From NCBI GenBank assembly GCA_913057765.1, contig CAJXPH010000020.1:1-20217 (forward strand): 20,217 nt of DNA, in the 5' to 3' direction. This stretch comes from an uncultured Campylobacteraceae bacterium. GTDB taxonomy: Bacteria; Campylobacterota; Campylobacteria; Campylobacterales; Arcobacteraceae. Numbering within the stretch: the stretch's first letter is position 1; each line of letters starts with the position of its first letter. The notes beneath the pieces were generated by a model that had not been told where the DNA came from, did no database searches, and worked only from the letters and a program-made list of their open reading frames with translations. Of the stretch, positions 1 through 7,695 are shown in pieces. The position numbers and the translations under genes are program-made.

Positions 1-38
1 CCTCTTCGTCGGCAGCGTCAGATGTGTATAAGAGACAG
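1..38 (+). other. Residual Illumina Nextera adapter (assembly artefact)
   Basis: Positions 6-19 read TCGTCGGCAGCGTC and positions 20-38 read AGATGTGTATAAGAGACAG, which is the Nextera read-1 adapter followed by the 19-bp Tn5 mosaic end. The five bases before it (CCTCT) match the end of the i5 index TATCCTCT as I recall it, so the molecule appears to continue into the library primer. Genomic sequence begins at about 39. This is library DNA left on a contig end, not a transposon in the organism. Confidence 0.97.
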
Positions 39-83
39 ATTTAAAATAGTTGCCCTTTTTTAATACACAAAATTTAATCTACT

Positions 84-1373
84 CTATAATTTTGATTCTA
101 CAATTTCATATGTAACATCAATCATTTTTGTTAACTGCTCATTTGTAAAACAATATGGAGGCATAAAATATATTACATTCCCAAGTGGTCTTATATAAAC
201 ACCTGATTTTAAAGCTGATTGAAAAACTTCTAAATTGATTCTTCTATTTGATTCATAACCTTGAAGTTCAATTGCGCAGACCATACCTCTTTGCCGCACT
301 TCAGATACATTTTTTAAAGTTTTAAACTTTTCAGTTTGATTTTTTATTAACTCTATTTTTTCTTGATTTTTTTCAATAATATTTTCATTTTCAAAAATAT
401 CTAATACTGCATTTGCAACAGCACATGCAATTGTATTTCCAGTATAAGAATGTGAATCTAAAAATGATTTTCCTTCATTATAATCACAATAAAAGGCATT
501 GTAGATATCATCTGTAAACATTACAACGGAAAGAGGCATGTACCCACCAGTTATACCTTTAGAAAGACATAAAAAATCTGGACTTATACCTGCTTGCTCA
601 ATAGCAAACATTGTTCCAGTTCTACCGAAGCCAACCGCTATTTCATCTGCAATTAAAAATATACCAAATTCATCACAAAGTGCACGTAGTTTTTTAATAT
701 AACTTGCATCATACATCTTCATAGAACCTGCACATTGAATAAGTGGTTCAATTACAACAGAGTTAACTTTATCTTTATTCTCAGTTAATACTCTTCTCAT
801 ATCTTCAATTGCTACATCTTCATCATGTAAAGATGGTGTTTTAGCTTGAACTGTTTTGATTAAAATATCTTGATATATATCTTTATAAAGTCCATTATCT
901 GAAACAGCTAAAGCACCCATAGTTTCACCATGATATGAATTTTCTAAAGATACAAATAATGGTCTACTTTCACCTTTATTTTTGAAATATTGAAATGACA
1001 TTTTCAAAGAGATTTCAATAGCACTTGAACCATTGTCAGCAAAGAATATTTTTTGTAAAGGTTCAGGAGTAAGATTAACTAATCTACGTGCCAAATCAAT
1101 AGCAGGTTTATGAGTAAATCCGGCAAAGATAACATGTTCCAAATCTTGAAGTTGTTCATTTATCTTTTGATTTATATAATCATTACTATGACCAAAAATA
1201 TTTACCCACCAAGAACTAATACAATCTAAATATTGATTCTCTTCAAAATCTTCAATATAAGAACCTTTTCCTTTTTTAATAGGGATTAATGGAAGCTTTT
1301 CATAATCTTTCATTTGAGAACAAGGATGAAAAATATGTTTTAAATCCTCTTGCATTAATTCATTATTAGTCAT
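84..1373 (-). CDS. bioA: Adenosylmethionine-8-amino-7-oxononanoate aminotransferase BioA
   Basis: This cytosolic PLP enzyme of biotin synthesis moves an amino group from S-adenosylmethionine to 7-keto-8-aminopelargonate (KAPA) to give 7,8-diaminopelargonate. The 429 aa match the usual family length. Class III aminotransferase marks are visible: the N-terminal HPCSQMKDY segment (16-24), SSWW (53-56) in the substrate pocket, FADNGSSAIE (111-120) for the PLP phosphate, YHGE (147-150), IADE (241-244) with Asp243 for the pyridine nitrogen, LSKG with the Schiff-base Lys272, and TGN (311-313). The ATG at 1373 is preceded by AAGAAGGAAAG. It follows the radical SAM gene by 17 nt and is probably cotranscribed with it. 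No other biotin gene is present here. The stop lies 45 bases from the adapter junction, so nothing can be said of the downstream neighbour. Confidence 0.94.
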   Translation of the reverse strand: MTNNELMQEDLKHIFHPCSQMKDYEKLPLIPIKKGKGSYIEDFEENQYLDCISSWWVNIFGHSNDYINQKINEQLQDLEHVIFAGFTHKPAIDLARRLVNLTPEPLQKIFFADNGSSAIEISLKMSFQYFKNKGESRPLFVSLENSYHGETMGALAVSDNGLYKDIYQDILIKTVQAKTPSLHDEDVAIEDMRRVLTENKDKVNSVVIEPLIQCAGSMKMYDASYIKKLRALCDEFGIFLIADEIAVGFGRTGTMFAIEQAGISPDFLCLSKGITGGYMPLSVVMFTDDIYNAFYCDYNEGKSFLDSHSYTGNTIACAVANAVLDIFENENIIEKNQEKIELIKNQTEKFKTLKNVSEVRQRGMVCAIELQGYESNRRINLEVFQSALKSGVYIRPLGNVIYFMPPYCFTNEQLTKMIDVTYEIVESKL

Positions 1374-1390
1374 TATTTTATCTTTCCTTC

Positions 1391-3121
1391 TTAACTTTGC
1401 ATTCCAGCAGAACCTGCTTTTCTTCTTTGATGATATTTTTTATCAATCACGATACTTTTTTGTTTTTCTTTTCTAGCTCTGTCTTTTTCAACAAAAATTT
1501 TCTTTCTTGTTACTGGATCCATTTCAGTGTAATACATAACAGCAGAGTACGTACTAGGTGTTGGAGTAAATACTTGCGCTTGCTCTGGGTTCATTTTTAA
1601 TTCATGAGTAGTAAATTGTTTTAATTCATGCATATCTCTTTCTTCACATCCAGGATGTGCAGCAATAAGATAATAAGTTAAAAACTGTTTTTTACCAGCT
1701 TCTTTATTTAACTTATCATACATCTTTTTAAATTCAATAAGTGGTTGTTTCCCTGGTTTTCCCATAAGCTTTAAAACTCTATCAGAAGTATGTTCAGGTG
1801 CAACTTTCATTTGTCCAGAAATATGATGGTCTACTAATTGTTTTAGATAATCATAACCATGCTTTTTATCTGCAGCAATAAAGTCATACCTTATACCAGA
1901 AGCAACAAATGCTTTTTTAATTCCAGGAACTTTTCTAATATTTTTTAGCAAGTTAAGATGTCTTGAATGGTCTACATGCATAACCTTACAAAGTCTATCA
2001 AAGTCTACACATCTAATATCGTCACATGTACCCTTTTTTAGTTTCTTTCCACATTCATAACCATACATGTTTGCAGTAGGTCCACCAACATCAGAAATAA
2101 TTCCTTTAAAGTCTTTATATTTAGTAAATTCTTTGGCTTCTTCAATAATATTTTTTTCACTTCTTGTACGAATAGTACGTCCTTGATGAACTCCAATTGC
2201 ACAGAAATTACATTCTCCCCAACAACCATGATGCGTTTGTACTGAGAACTTTATAGTCTCTAAACATTTAACTTTACCTTCTGGAGCATGAAAAGGATGT
2301 AATTCTCTTGTATATGGAAGCATTGCTACTTCATCCATTTCTTTTTCATCTAAATAATCACAAGGAGGATTTTGAATCATATATCTAGAATCAACTTGTT
2401 GATAAATTCCCTTTGCAGAGATAGGATCATTATTATCATAAAAAATATCAAAAAGATCAATATATTTTTCTTTATCTTCCAAACAATCTGCATGTGAAGG
2501 CATTTTTATATAATCTTCTTTTGGCTCTTTAGAAATATAAGATACTCCACGCACAACTTTTGGGTCTGTTCCATCTCTTAATGCATGAGTAAATTCTTCT
2601 ATTGCAATTTCACCCATTCCATAGATTAAGTAATCTGCTTTTGCATCAAAAAGAATAGGTTTTCTAAGTTTATTACTCCAATAATCATAATGAGTAACTC
2701 TTCTTAAACTAGCTTCAATCCCACCTAAAACGATAGGAACTGTATCTTTGAAATGTCTTCTAATTAAATTTGTATATACTAAAGTTGCACGATCAGGTCT
2801 TTTATCGTTTACTCCACCAGGAGTGTAATCATCTGTATTTCTAAACTTTTTTGTAGCAGTATAATTTGAAACCATTGAATCAATACTTCCACCACTAACA
2901 CCCCAATAAAGTTTTGGTTCCCCTAACCTTTTAACATCATCTGTTTCAATGTCAGGTTGTCCAATAATTCCAACTTTATATCCAAGTTTTTGTAAAATAC
3001 GACCAACAGTTGCAACTCCAATAAAAGGAGAATCTATATAAGCATCTCCACTTACAAGAATTACATCACACTGTTCCCAACCGAGACTATCCATCTCTTT
3101 TTTTGTAGTAGGTAAAAACAT
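1391..3121 (-). CDS. YgiQ family radical SAM protein
   Basis: A 576-residue protein of the YgiQ (UPF0313) radical SAM family. The N-terminal third resembles the cobalamin-binding-like fold seen in this family (DVILVSGDAYIDSPFIGVA at 19-37, VLGGIEASLRR at 131-141). The radical SAM core follows, with the cluster motif CWGECNFC giving Cys300, Cys304 and Cys307 as CxxxCxxC, which should hold a 4Fe-4S cluster that cleaves S-adenosylmethionine. The family is widespread but its substrate is not known to me. It is shorter than the E. coli homologue (about 740 aa, by memory), lacking most of the C-terminal extension; it ends in a basic tail. The ATG at 3121 has only a weak ribosome site (AAGAAG). It lies between a ZnuA-like gene (69-nt gap) and bioA. 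A role with BioA is possible from adjacency only. Confidence 0.88.
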   Translation of the reverse strand: MFLPTTKKEMDSLGWEQCDVILVSGDAYIDSPFIGVATVGRILQKLGYKVGIIGQPDIETDDVKRLGEPKLYWGVSGGSIDSMVSNYTATKKFRNTDDYTPGGVNDKRPDRATLVYTNLIRRHFKDTVPIVLGGIEASLRRVTHYDYWSNKLRKPILFDAKADYLIYGMGEIAIEEFTHALRDGTDPKVVRGVSYISKEPKEDYIKMPSHADCLEDKEKYIDLFDIFYDNNDPISAKGIYQQVDSRYMIQNPPCDYLDEKEMDEVAMLPYTRELHPFHAPEGKVKCLETIKFSVQTHHGCWGECNFCAIGVHQGRTIRTRSEKNIIEEAKEFTKYKDFKGIISDVGGPTANMYGYECGKKLKKGTCDDIRCVDFDRLCKVMHVDHSRHLNLLKNIRKVPGIKKAFVASGIRYDFIAADKKHGYDYLKQLVDHHISGQMKVAPEHTSDRVLKLMGKPGKQPLIEFKKMYDKLNKEAGKKQFLTYYLIAAHPGCEERDMHELKQFTTHELKMNPEQAQVFTPTPSTYSAVMYYTEMDPVTRKKIFVEKDRARKEKQKSIVIDKKYHQRRKAGSAGMQS

Positions 3122-3153
3122 TTATCTTCTTTAATTTTTTTGTAATTTTGCCC

Positions 3154-3191
3154 AAAAAAAGTTAACTGAATATATAAAATCTATATTAGTT
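3154..3191 (-). terminator. Possible AT-rich hairpin terminator after the ZnuA-like gene
   Basis: Reading the minus strand, arms at 3191-3182 and 3174-3164 (AACTAATATA and TATATTCAGTT) pair with one bulged base around a 7-nt loop, and seven T residues follow at 3160-3154. The upper arm overlaps the TAA stop of the ZnuA-like gene. The stem is nearly all A-U, so it may be leaky and allow readthrough into the radical SAM gene, for which I see no good promoter in the 69-nt gap. Confidence 0.35.
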
Positions 3192-3985
3192 TATTTCTTT
3201 GTAATTTCTCTTGTCAAAAAGTATAAACTTGACCGCCATTCAAAGCTTGAAATATCGTGTTCAATTATACCTGCATTTATGTGGCTAACAAGAGACCTAG
3301 CTTTTTCATAAGAAGTTCCTTCTTCGATAAGGAGCTTCCTAATATCATTTTTCTTTGCTAATTTTATGATTGAAGAGACTTCTTCTAAAGTTGTGTATCT
3401 ATTTTCTTTATAATATAAATTAAGTTTAAATCTTTTTGCAAAGTAGTGCCAATACGGTTCATATACAAAAATATTGTAAGACTCACTTTTATCAAGTCTT
3501 CCTTTTATATATAAAAACATCTCATCTATTTCATTTAAAAAAGTATTATAATTCTTTGTATAAATCTTTTTTTTATCAGATTTAAGTTTTATTAATTCAT
3601 TTAAAATATTCTTTGATAAATCTCTTACTTTTAATGGATCTAACCAAATATAAGGATTTATCTTACCATTCGTAAAATCTTTTTTTATATTTGTTGTTAA
3701 ATCTTTAATTTTTAAATATTCGTTTTTTGATTTAAAAATATCAATATATTCTTTTTCTTTTTTAAGCCCTATAGTAAAATAAATATTACTATATGAAAGT
3801 AGATCTAGAATATCTTTATTTTCTTTATTAAAATTCTTATAACTATCTTCTACAACATGAACAACAAAGTCATTTTTTGCAATTTTTTCAATAAAGTATT
3901 TTTGAACAGGAAGGGTTACAGTAATATGTATTTTGGAATATGAAAAAGAAATAGAAAGTAATAATAGCGTTAAAATTTTAAACAT
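3191..3985 (-). CDS. ZnuA-like periplasmic metal-binding family protein with altered ligand sites
   Basis: A 264-residue exported protein. Residues 1-17 form a signal peptide (MFKILTLLLLSISFSYS). The mature part has the layout of zinc/manganese ABC-transporter substrate-binding proteins (ZnuA family): an N-terminal lobe, a central PYIWLDPLKV block (111-120), a long charged helix near 120-165, and a second lobe with VYEPYWHYFAKRFKL (175-189). Canonical metal ligands look lost. The usual PHxYEPT segment near residue 45-55 has no histidine, the usual H of PHxWLDP is Tyr112, and the histidine before the FAKR block is Glu176. Nearby His180, His235 and His243 might bind metal in another geometry. 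No permease or ATPase gene is next to it. It starts 22 nt after aspS, with a weak GAAAGT ribosome site, and is probably cotranscribed with it. Family placement is by motif, function is unknown. Confidence 0.7.
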   Translation of the reverse strand: MFKILTLLLLSISFSYSKIHITVTLPVQKYFIEKIAKNDFVVHVVEDSYKNFNKENKDILDLLSYSNIYFTIGLKKEKEYIDIFKSKNEYLKIKDLTTNIKKDFTNGKINPYIWLDPLKVRDLSKNILNELIKLKSDKKKIYTKNYNTFLNEIDEMFLYIKGRLDKSESYNIFVYEPYWHYFAKRFKLNLYYKENRYTTLEEVSSIIKLAKKNDIRKLLIEEGTSYEKARSLVSHINAGIIEHDISSFEWRSSLYFLTREITKK

Positions 3986-4007
3986 TTTATTACTTTCTAT
4001 CTAAATA

Positions 4008-5759
4008 CTAAGCTTCTACTTTTCTAATTCTTAAGCTTAAATCTTTTAATTGTTCAGCATCAACTGGACTTGGTGCTTGAGTTAATAAACACTGAGCTTT
4101 TTGAGTTTTAGGGAAGGCAATTACATCTCTAATTGAATCAGTTCCAGCAAGTAACATGATAAGTCTATCTAGACCCATTGCAAATCCACCATGTGATGGA
4201 GCTCCATATTGAAGTGCGTCAAGTAAGAAACCAAATTTCTCTCTTGCTTCTTCGTCTGAGATACCCATAAGTTCAAATACTTTTGCTTGAATCTCTTCTT
4301 TATGAATTCTAATTGAACCACCACCAAGCTCTGTACCATTTAAAACGATATCATAAGCAATTGATTCAATAGCTTCTAAATCTGAAGTATCTTCAAGTGA
4401 TTTAGGCATTGTAAATGGATGATGAAGTGCTTTTGTTCTACCATCTTCAACTTCAAACATTGGGAAATCAGTAACCCATAGGAATTCAAAAGTATCAGCA
4501 GGAATAATATCCATTTGTTCAGCTAAATAAAGTCTAAATCTTCCCATATAATCCCATACAGTCTTTTTATCTCCAGCTCCAAAGAATACAACATCACCAA
4601 GTTTAAGTTCAGTTGTTTTTACAATTTCTTCTAAATCAGTTTCTGAAAAGAATTTTGTAAGCGGACCTTTAAGACCATCTTCTTTCATTTGGAAATAACC
4701 AAGACCTTTAGCTCCAAATTTTCTTACGTAGTCTTCAAAACCTTTCATTTGTCTTTTTGAGAAAATATTATCACCATTTGGACATTTAAGAGCTTTAATT
4801 CTATTGTTCTTTTTGTCAGTTGCAATTGAAGCAAAAATTTCATTTGTAGAGTTTGCAAAAATATCAATTACATCTACTAATGGCATATCTATTCTAGTAT
4901 CAGGCTTATCAGAACCATACATTTCCATTGCATCCCAGTATTTCATTCTTGGGAAAGTAGCTGGTACTGGTTTACCACATTTATTAAATACATCAGTGAT
5001 TACTTTTTCAGCAACTTTAATTACATCTTCTTGGTCACAAAAAGACATTTCAACATCTATTTGAGTAAATTCAGGTTGTCTATCTGCTCTTAAATCTTCA
5101 TCTCTAAAACATCTAGCAATTTGGAAATATTTATCAAATCCAGAAACCATTAGTAATTGTTTGAACAATTGTGGAGATTGAGGAAGTGCATAAAACTCTC
5201 CACCATGAACTCTTGAAGGTACAAGATAATCTCTAGCTCCCTCTGGAGTAGATTTAGTTAAAATTGGAGTTTCAACATCTAAAAAACCTAACTCATCAAG
5301 TGTATTTCTTACTTGAATAGCTGCTTTAGATCTTAATTTAAAGATATCTAACATTTTTGCAGATCTTAATTCTAAAAATCTATTTCTTAATTTAATTTCA
5401 TCATTTACTTTTTCATCATTTAAATCAAAAGGCATAGGCTTAGATTTATTTTCAATAACAAGTTTTTCTAAAATAATTTCAATCTTACCAGTTGCTAAAT
5501 TAGGGTTTTCTAATCCTTCACCTCTAGCTCTAACTTTTCCAGTTGCTATTAAAACAAATTCATCTCTAACTGTTTCGGCAGTTTCTAATGCTTCTTTACA
5601 ATCAGCTGGGTCAGCTACTAGTTGAACTACTCCACCTTTATCTCTTAAATCTATAAATATAATTCCACCGTGATCACGTCTGCTATTTACCCAACCAGCA
5701 ACAGTAACTGTTTCACCAATGTTATTTTCGTTTACGTCTGTACAATAATGCGTTCTCAA
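4008..5759 (-). CDS. aspS: Aspartyl-tRNA synthetase, probably non-discriminating (Asp/Asn)
   Basis: A class II synthetase that charges tRNA-Asp, and probably also tRNA-Asn, with aspartate; the product on tRNA-Asn would then be amidated by GatCAB. The 583 aa are normal for the bacterial type. An N-terminal OB-fold anticodon domain (1-100) is followed by the catalytic core. Motif 2 includes FRDEDLRADRQPEFTQID (218-235), the bacterial GAD-type insertion covers roughly 285-410, and motif 3 is GLDRL (529-533, Arg532). His30 and Gly82, and Leu83 and Leu88, are the residues linked to the non-discriminating type, where E. coli has Leu, Lys, Asn and Met. The start is TTG at 5759, preceded by CGGAG with 6-nt spacing; no in-frame ATG lies nearby. 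It has its own extended -10 promoter in the 67-nt gap behind the lipoprotein gene. Confidence 0.96.
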   Translation of the reverse strand: MRTHYCTDVNENNIGETVTVAGWVNSRRDHGGIIFIDLRDKGGVVQLVADPADCKEALETAETVRDEFVLIATGKVRARGEGLENPNLATGKIEIILEKLVIENKSKPMPFDLNDEKVNDEIKLRNRFLELRSAKMLDIFKLRSKAAIQVRNTLDELGFLDVETPILTKSTPEGARDYLVPSRVHGGEFYALPQSPQLFKQLLMVSGFDKYFQIARCFRDEDLRADRQPEFTQIDVEMSFCDQEDVIKVAEKVITDVFNKCGKPVPATFPRMKYWDAMEMYGSDKPDTRIDMPLVDVIDIFANSTNEIFASIATDKKNNRIKALKCPNGDNIFSKRQMKGFEDYVRKFGAKGLGYFQMKEDGLKGPLTKFFSETDLEEIVKTTELKLGDVVFFGAGDKKTVWDYMGRFRLYLAEQMDIIPADTFEFLWVTDFPMFEVEDGRTKALHHPFTMPKSLEDTSDLEAIESIAYDIVLNGTELGGGSIRIHKEEIQAKVFELMGISDEEAREKFGFLLDALQYGAPSHGGFAMGLDRLIMLLAGTDSIRDVIAFPKTQKAQCLLTQAPSPVDAEQLKDLSLRIRKVEA

Positions 5760-5800
5760 ATCTGACTCCGTCTTTTATTCTTTTTTATTAATTATTCGCG

Positions 5801-5809
5801 ATTATATCA
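5801..5809 (-). promoter_or_regulatory. Extended -10 promoter for aspS
   Basis: The minus strand reads TGATATAAT, a TG-N-TATAAT extended -10 element, with a GCG-containing discriminator just downstream. There is no good -35 box, which is common in Campylobacterota. Transcription should begin near 5794, giving a leader of about 35 nt before the TTG start. The same nine bases are found in front of the diguanylate cyclase gene. Confidence 0.65.
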
Positions 5810-5826
5810 AAATGATACTTAATTTT

Positions 5827-6933
5827 TTAATTCAATAATACTTCTTGAAAACCATAAGAAGTACTTTTATATAGAGTTGGTTCATAGTCAACTTGATTAT
5901 CTATTACTTGTGTTCTGATAATTTCTGACTCATTTTCATTTAAAAGATAATTTACCCCTACTAAAGATGAATAATCAACCCAGTTATAAGTTATATCAGA
6001 ACCTAGAAGTTTTGTATAATCTTCTATAAAACTGTCAACTTTACCAATAGAGTTAGCAATATATAAATTCTTTCTATCTCTTGCTTGTGTTAGTTTCACT
6101 AAAATTGGATTATAATTAATTTGTGTTGATAAAACTTTTGAAGGGTATATTTCAAAGGCTGTCAATTGAGATAGAATTATTGATGATTTTACAGGATATG
6201 TATTTAATAAAATAGTAGTACCAACCATTCTTTTGTCTTTCATAACACTTTTATAATTGTTTTGTTTTCTTTGTATTTCTTTAATAATACCTGTATTTGA
6301 AAAACTATTTAAATATAAATCTTTTAATTTGTTTTCAGTATATCCACCTTTTTTGTAAAACATAGTGTTTCTTCCATTGGATAGACCTTGAAGTAAATCT
6401 AATTGATCTTGATAAGATATGCCCCCAAAAATAAAGTTTTCATTTTCAGTAACTATTTCGTTTTTATTAATTAAAGGAAAATACATTTTTGATTGTCTTG
6501 ATTCTTCTAAAGAATTTAAAATATCAAAACCATTTTGAGTGAAAAGAGCAATTACTTTAGTAAAACCTTTTTCATTTAAATTAATTAACTCTCTTGTAAT
6601 ATTATGTGGATTTTCATCGTATGTATCAAATGTTTGAATTTCAAATGCTTGATTATTAAAAAGTAAAAAAGCACTAATTGTACTAATTGTGCTTTTTGCA
6701 TATTTACCAACTATACGAGAAGGATAAATAATAGCAATTCTATTTAAATTATCATCAGCAATTACAATTTCTTCAGGAATTGGTTCTATTTCTGGTTCAG
6801 GTTCAATTACTTCAGGTATTTCAACAACTGGTTCAGAAGGTTTTAGAACAGTATCCTTTGGGACAACAACAGGTTTTGTAGTACATCCTACAAAAATAAA
6901 AAAAGATAATAATATTATTAATAGATTTTTCAA
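5827..6933 (-). CDS. Lipoprotein with Pro/Glu-rich linker and LpoA-like or type I periplasmic-binding fold
   Basis: A 368-residue predicted lipoprotein. Residues 1-16 are a signal sequence ending in the lipobox FVGC, with lipidation at Cys17 and Thr at +2, which does not suggest inner-membrane retention. Residues 20-60 form an extended linker rich in Pro, Glu and Val (PEVIEPEPEIEPIPEE). From about residue 63 (NRIAIIYPSRIVGKYAKSTI) the alternating hydrophobic strands and helices look like a type I periplasmic-binding fold, as in the LpoA/LppC group of penicillin-binding-protein activators; this placement is by pattern, not by a specific motif. The start is TTG at 6933, overlapping the glycosylase stop as TTGA, with GGAG 7 nt upstream. 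No other in-frame start would keep the signal peptide. It may span the periplasm from the outer membrane. Precise role unknown. Confidence 0.72.
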   Translation of the reverse strand: MKNLLIILLSFFIFVGCTTKPVVVPKDTVLKPSEPVVEIPEVIEPEPEIEPIPEEIVIADDNLNRIAIIYPSRIVGKYAKSTISTISAFLLFNNQAFEIQTFDTYDENPHNITRELINLNEKGFTKVIALFTQNGFDILNSLEESRQSKMYFPLINKNEIVTENENFIFGGISYQDQLDLLQGLSNGRNTMFYKKGGYTENKLKDLYLNSFSNTGIIKEIQRKQNNYKSVMKDKRMVGTTILLNTYPVKSSIILSQLTAFEIYPSKVLSTQINYNPILVKLTQARDRKNLYIANSIGKVDSFIEDYTKLLGSDITYNWVDYSSLVGVNYLLNENESEIIRTQVIDNQVDYEPTLYKSTSYGFQEVLLN

Positions 6934-7595
6934 CTTAACTCCAAAATAGATTTTATTTTCAACATGTCGTAAAAAGCTTCTTTTTTAGAAGACGGGTTTC
7001 TAATAAGATAACTAACACTATGTGTTGGTATAACTTGATATTCTTTAAAACTCATGATTTGTCCTCTAACTTTATTAAAGGAACTATTGTCATTACATAA
7101 ATATTGATAAGCTTTTTCTCCAAATGTAACAATTAACTTTGGATTAACAAGATCAATTTGTTTATGTAAATATGTACTACAGCTACTATAGTGAGATGCA
7201 TTAATTCCATTTGCACTTTTACATTTAACTAAATTAGTTATATATACATCTTCTTTTTTTAAAGGTAAGACATTTTCTATCATTTTAACTAATTGCTCAC
7301 CAGTCTTTCCCACATAAAAACTCTTCAATTCATCTTCACTTGCAGTTGGTTCATCAGCAATTAACATTAATGAAGCATTTATGTTTCCTTCTCCAAAGAG
7401 TACATTCTTTCTCGTCTTTGACAATTCACATAAATAACAATTTTCAACCACTGTTTTTAACTCTTCTATATTATTTGGTAATGAATTACTATTAACTTCT
7501 TTATTAGCAAATTTTATCATTGAGTGGTAATCATAACCAATTGTTTTAAGAAAATTTAATTGATATAAAATTCTATTTTTTACTGCTTTTGTCAT
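6930..7595 (-). CDS. Family 4-like uracil-DNA glycosylase with divergent active-site motif
   Basis: A 221-residue protein of the uracil-DNA glycosylase superfamily, nearest to the iron-sulfur families 4/5. It would remove uracil arising from cytosine deamination. Four cysteines fit the 4Fe-4S pattern: Cys53 and Cys56 (CYLC), Cys125 and Cys139. FGEGN (67-71), FYVGKTGEQL (93-102), VYITNLVKCK (117-126), KLIVTFGEKA (153-162) and THSVSYLIRNPSSK (191-204) match family blocks. The first catalytic motif, normally GEAPG, reads ADEPT (80-84), and the usual HPAYLLRNP is HSVSYLIRNP, keeping His192. About 50 N-terminal residues precede the domain. The ATG at 7595 lacks a clear ribosome site; a TTGTACAA palindrome sits where it should be. 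Its stop overlaps the lipoprotein start, so the two are probably translated together. Activity is uncertain. Confidence 0.8.
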   Translation of the reverse strand: MTKAVKNRILYQLNFLKTIGYDYHSMIKFANKEVNSNSLPNNIEELKTVVENCYLCELSKTRKNVLFGEGNINASLMLIADEPTASEDELKSFYVGKTGEQLVKMIENVLPLKKEDVYITNLVKCKSANGINASHYSSCSTYLHKQIDLVNPKLIVTFGEKAYQYLCNDNSSFNKVRGQIMSFKEYQVIPTHSVSYLIRNPSSKKEAFYDMLKIKSILELS

Positions 7596-7599
7596 TAAG

Positions 7600-7610
7600 A
7601 ATTGTACAAA
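7600..7610 (-). promoter_or_regulatory. Operator-like palindrome, copy 1
   Basis: On the minus strand this reads TTTGTACAATT, centred on the perfect palindrome TTGTACAA (7602-7609). It ends four bases before the glycosylase ATG, in the 5' untranslated region. An identical 11-mer lies inverted at 7685-7695, 74 bp away, in the promoter of the divergent HTH gene. This is a candidate operator; the binding protein is inferred only from position. Confidence 0.4.
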
Positions 7611-7638
7611 AAAACTACTTTTAAGCTTATTTGTCCCA

Positions 7639-7652
7639 ATTATATGTACATA
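7639..7652 (-). promoter_or_regulatory. Possible -10 of the glycosylase-lipoprotein pair, next to TATGTACATA
   Basis: The minus strand has TATAAT at 7644-7639, 44 bp upstream of the glycosylase start, without a clear -35 element. The palindrome TATGTACATA (7643-7652) overlaps its upstream edge by two bases and shares the GTAC core with the two TTGTACAA sites, so it may be a weaker copy of the same operator. Confidence 0.35.
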
Positions 7653-7665
7653 TTATTCATTTATA

Positions 7666-7694
7666 TTGACATTTGTTCAAATTATTTGTACAAT
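7666..7694 (+). promoter_or_regulatory. Sigma70 promoter of the small HTH gene
   Basis: TTGACA at 7666-7671 and TACAAT at 7689-7694 are separated by exactly 17 bp. Transcription should begin near 7701, only about 17 nt before the chosen ATG. The -10 overlaps the TTGTACAA palindrome (7686-7693), and the spacer contains the near-palindrome TTGTTCAA (7673-7680). A protein bound at these sites would block RNA polymerase. Confidence 0.7.
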
Positions 7695-7695
7695 T
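7685..7695 (+). promoter_or_regulatory. Operator-like palindrome, copy 2
   Basis: TTTGTACAATT, identical to the inverted copy at 7600-7610, with the perfect TTGTACAA core at 7686-7693 covering most of the -10 box of the HTH gene. The position fits repression, possibly autoregulation by the HTH protein. That is inference; no binding data can be read from the sequence. Confidence 0.45.

Noticed and set aside
20..38. Tn5/IS50-like mosaic end suggesting a transposon at the left edge
   Set aside because: It is directly joined to the Nextera primer sequence and an index-like tail, so it is library DNA rather than a genomic element.
2038..2229. Second minus-strand frame within the radical SAM gene
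   Set aside because: It is a shifted frame over the cluster-binding region of an intact 576-residue gene, with no sign of a real frameshift.
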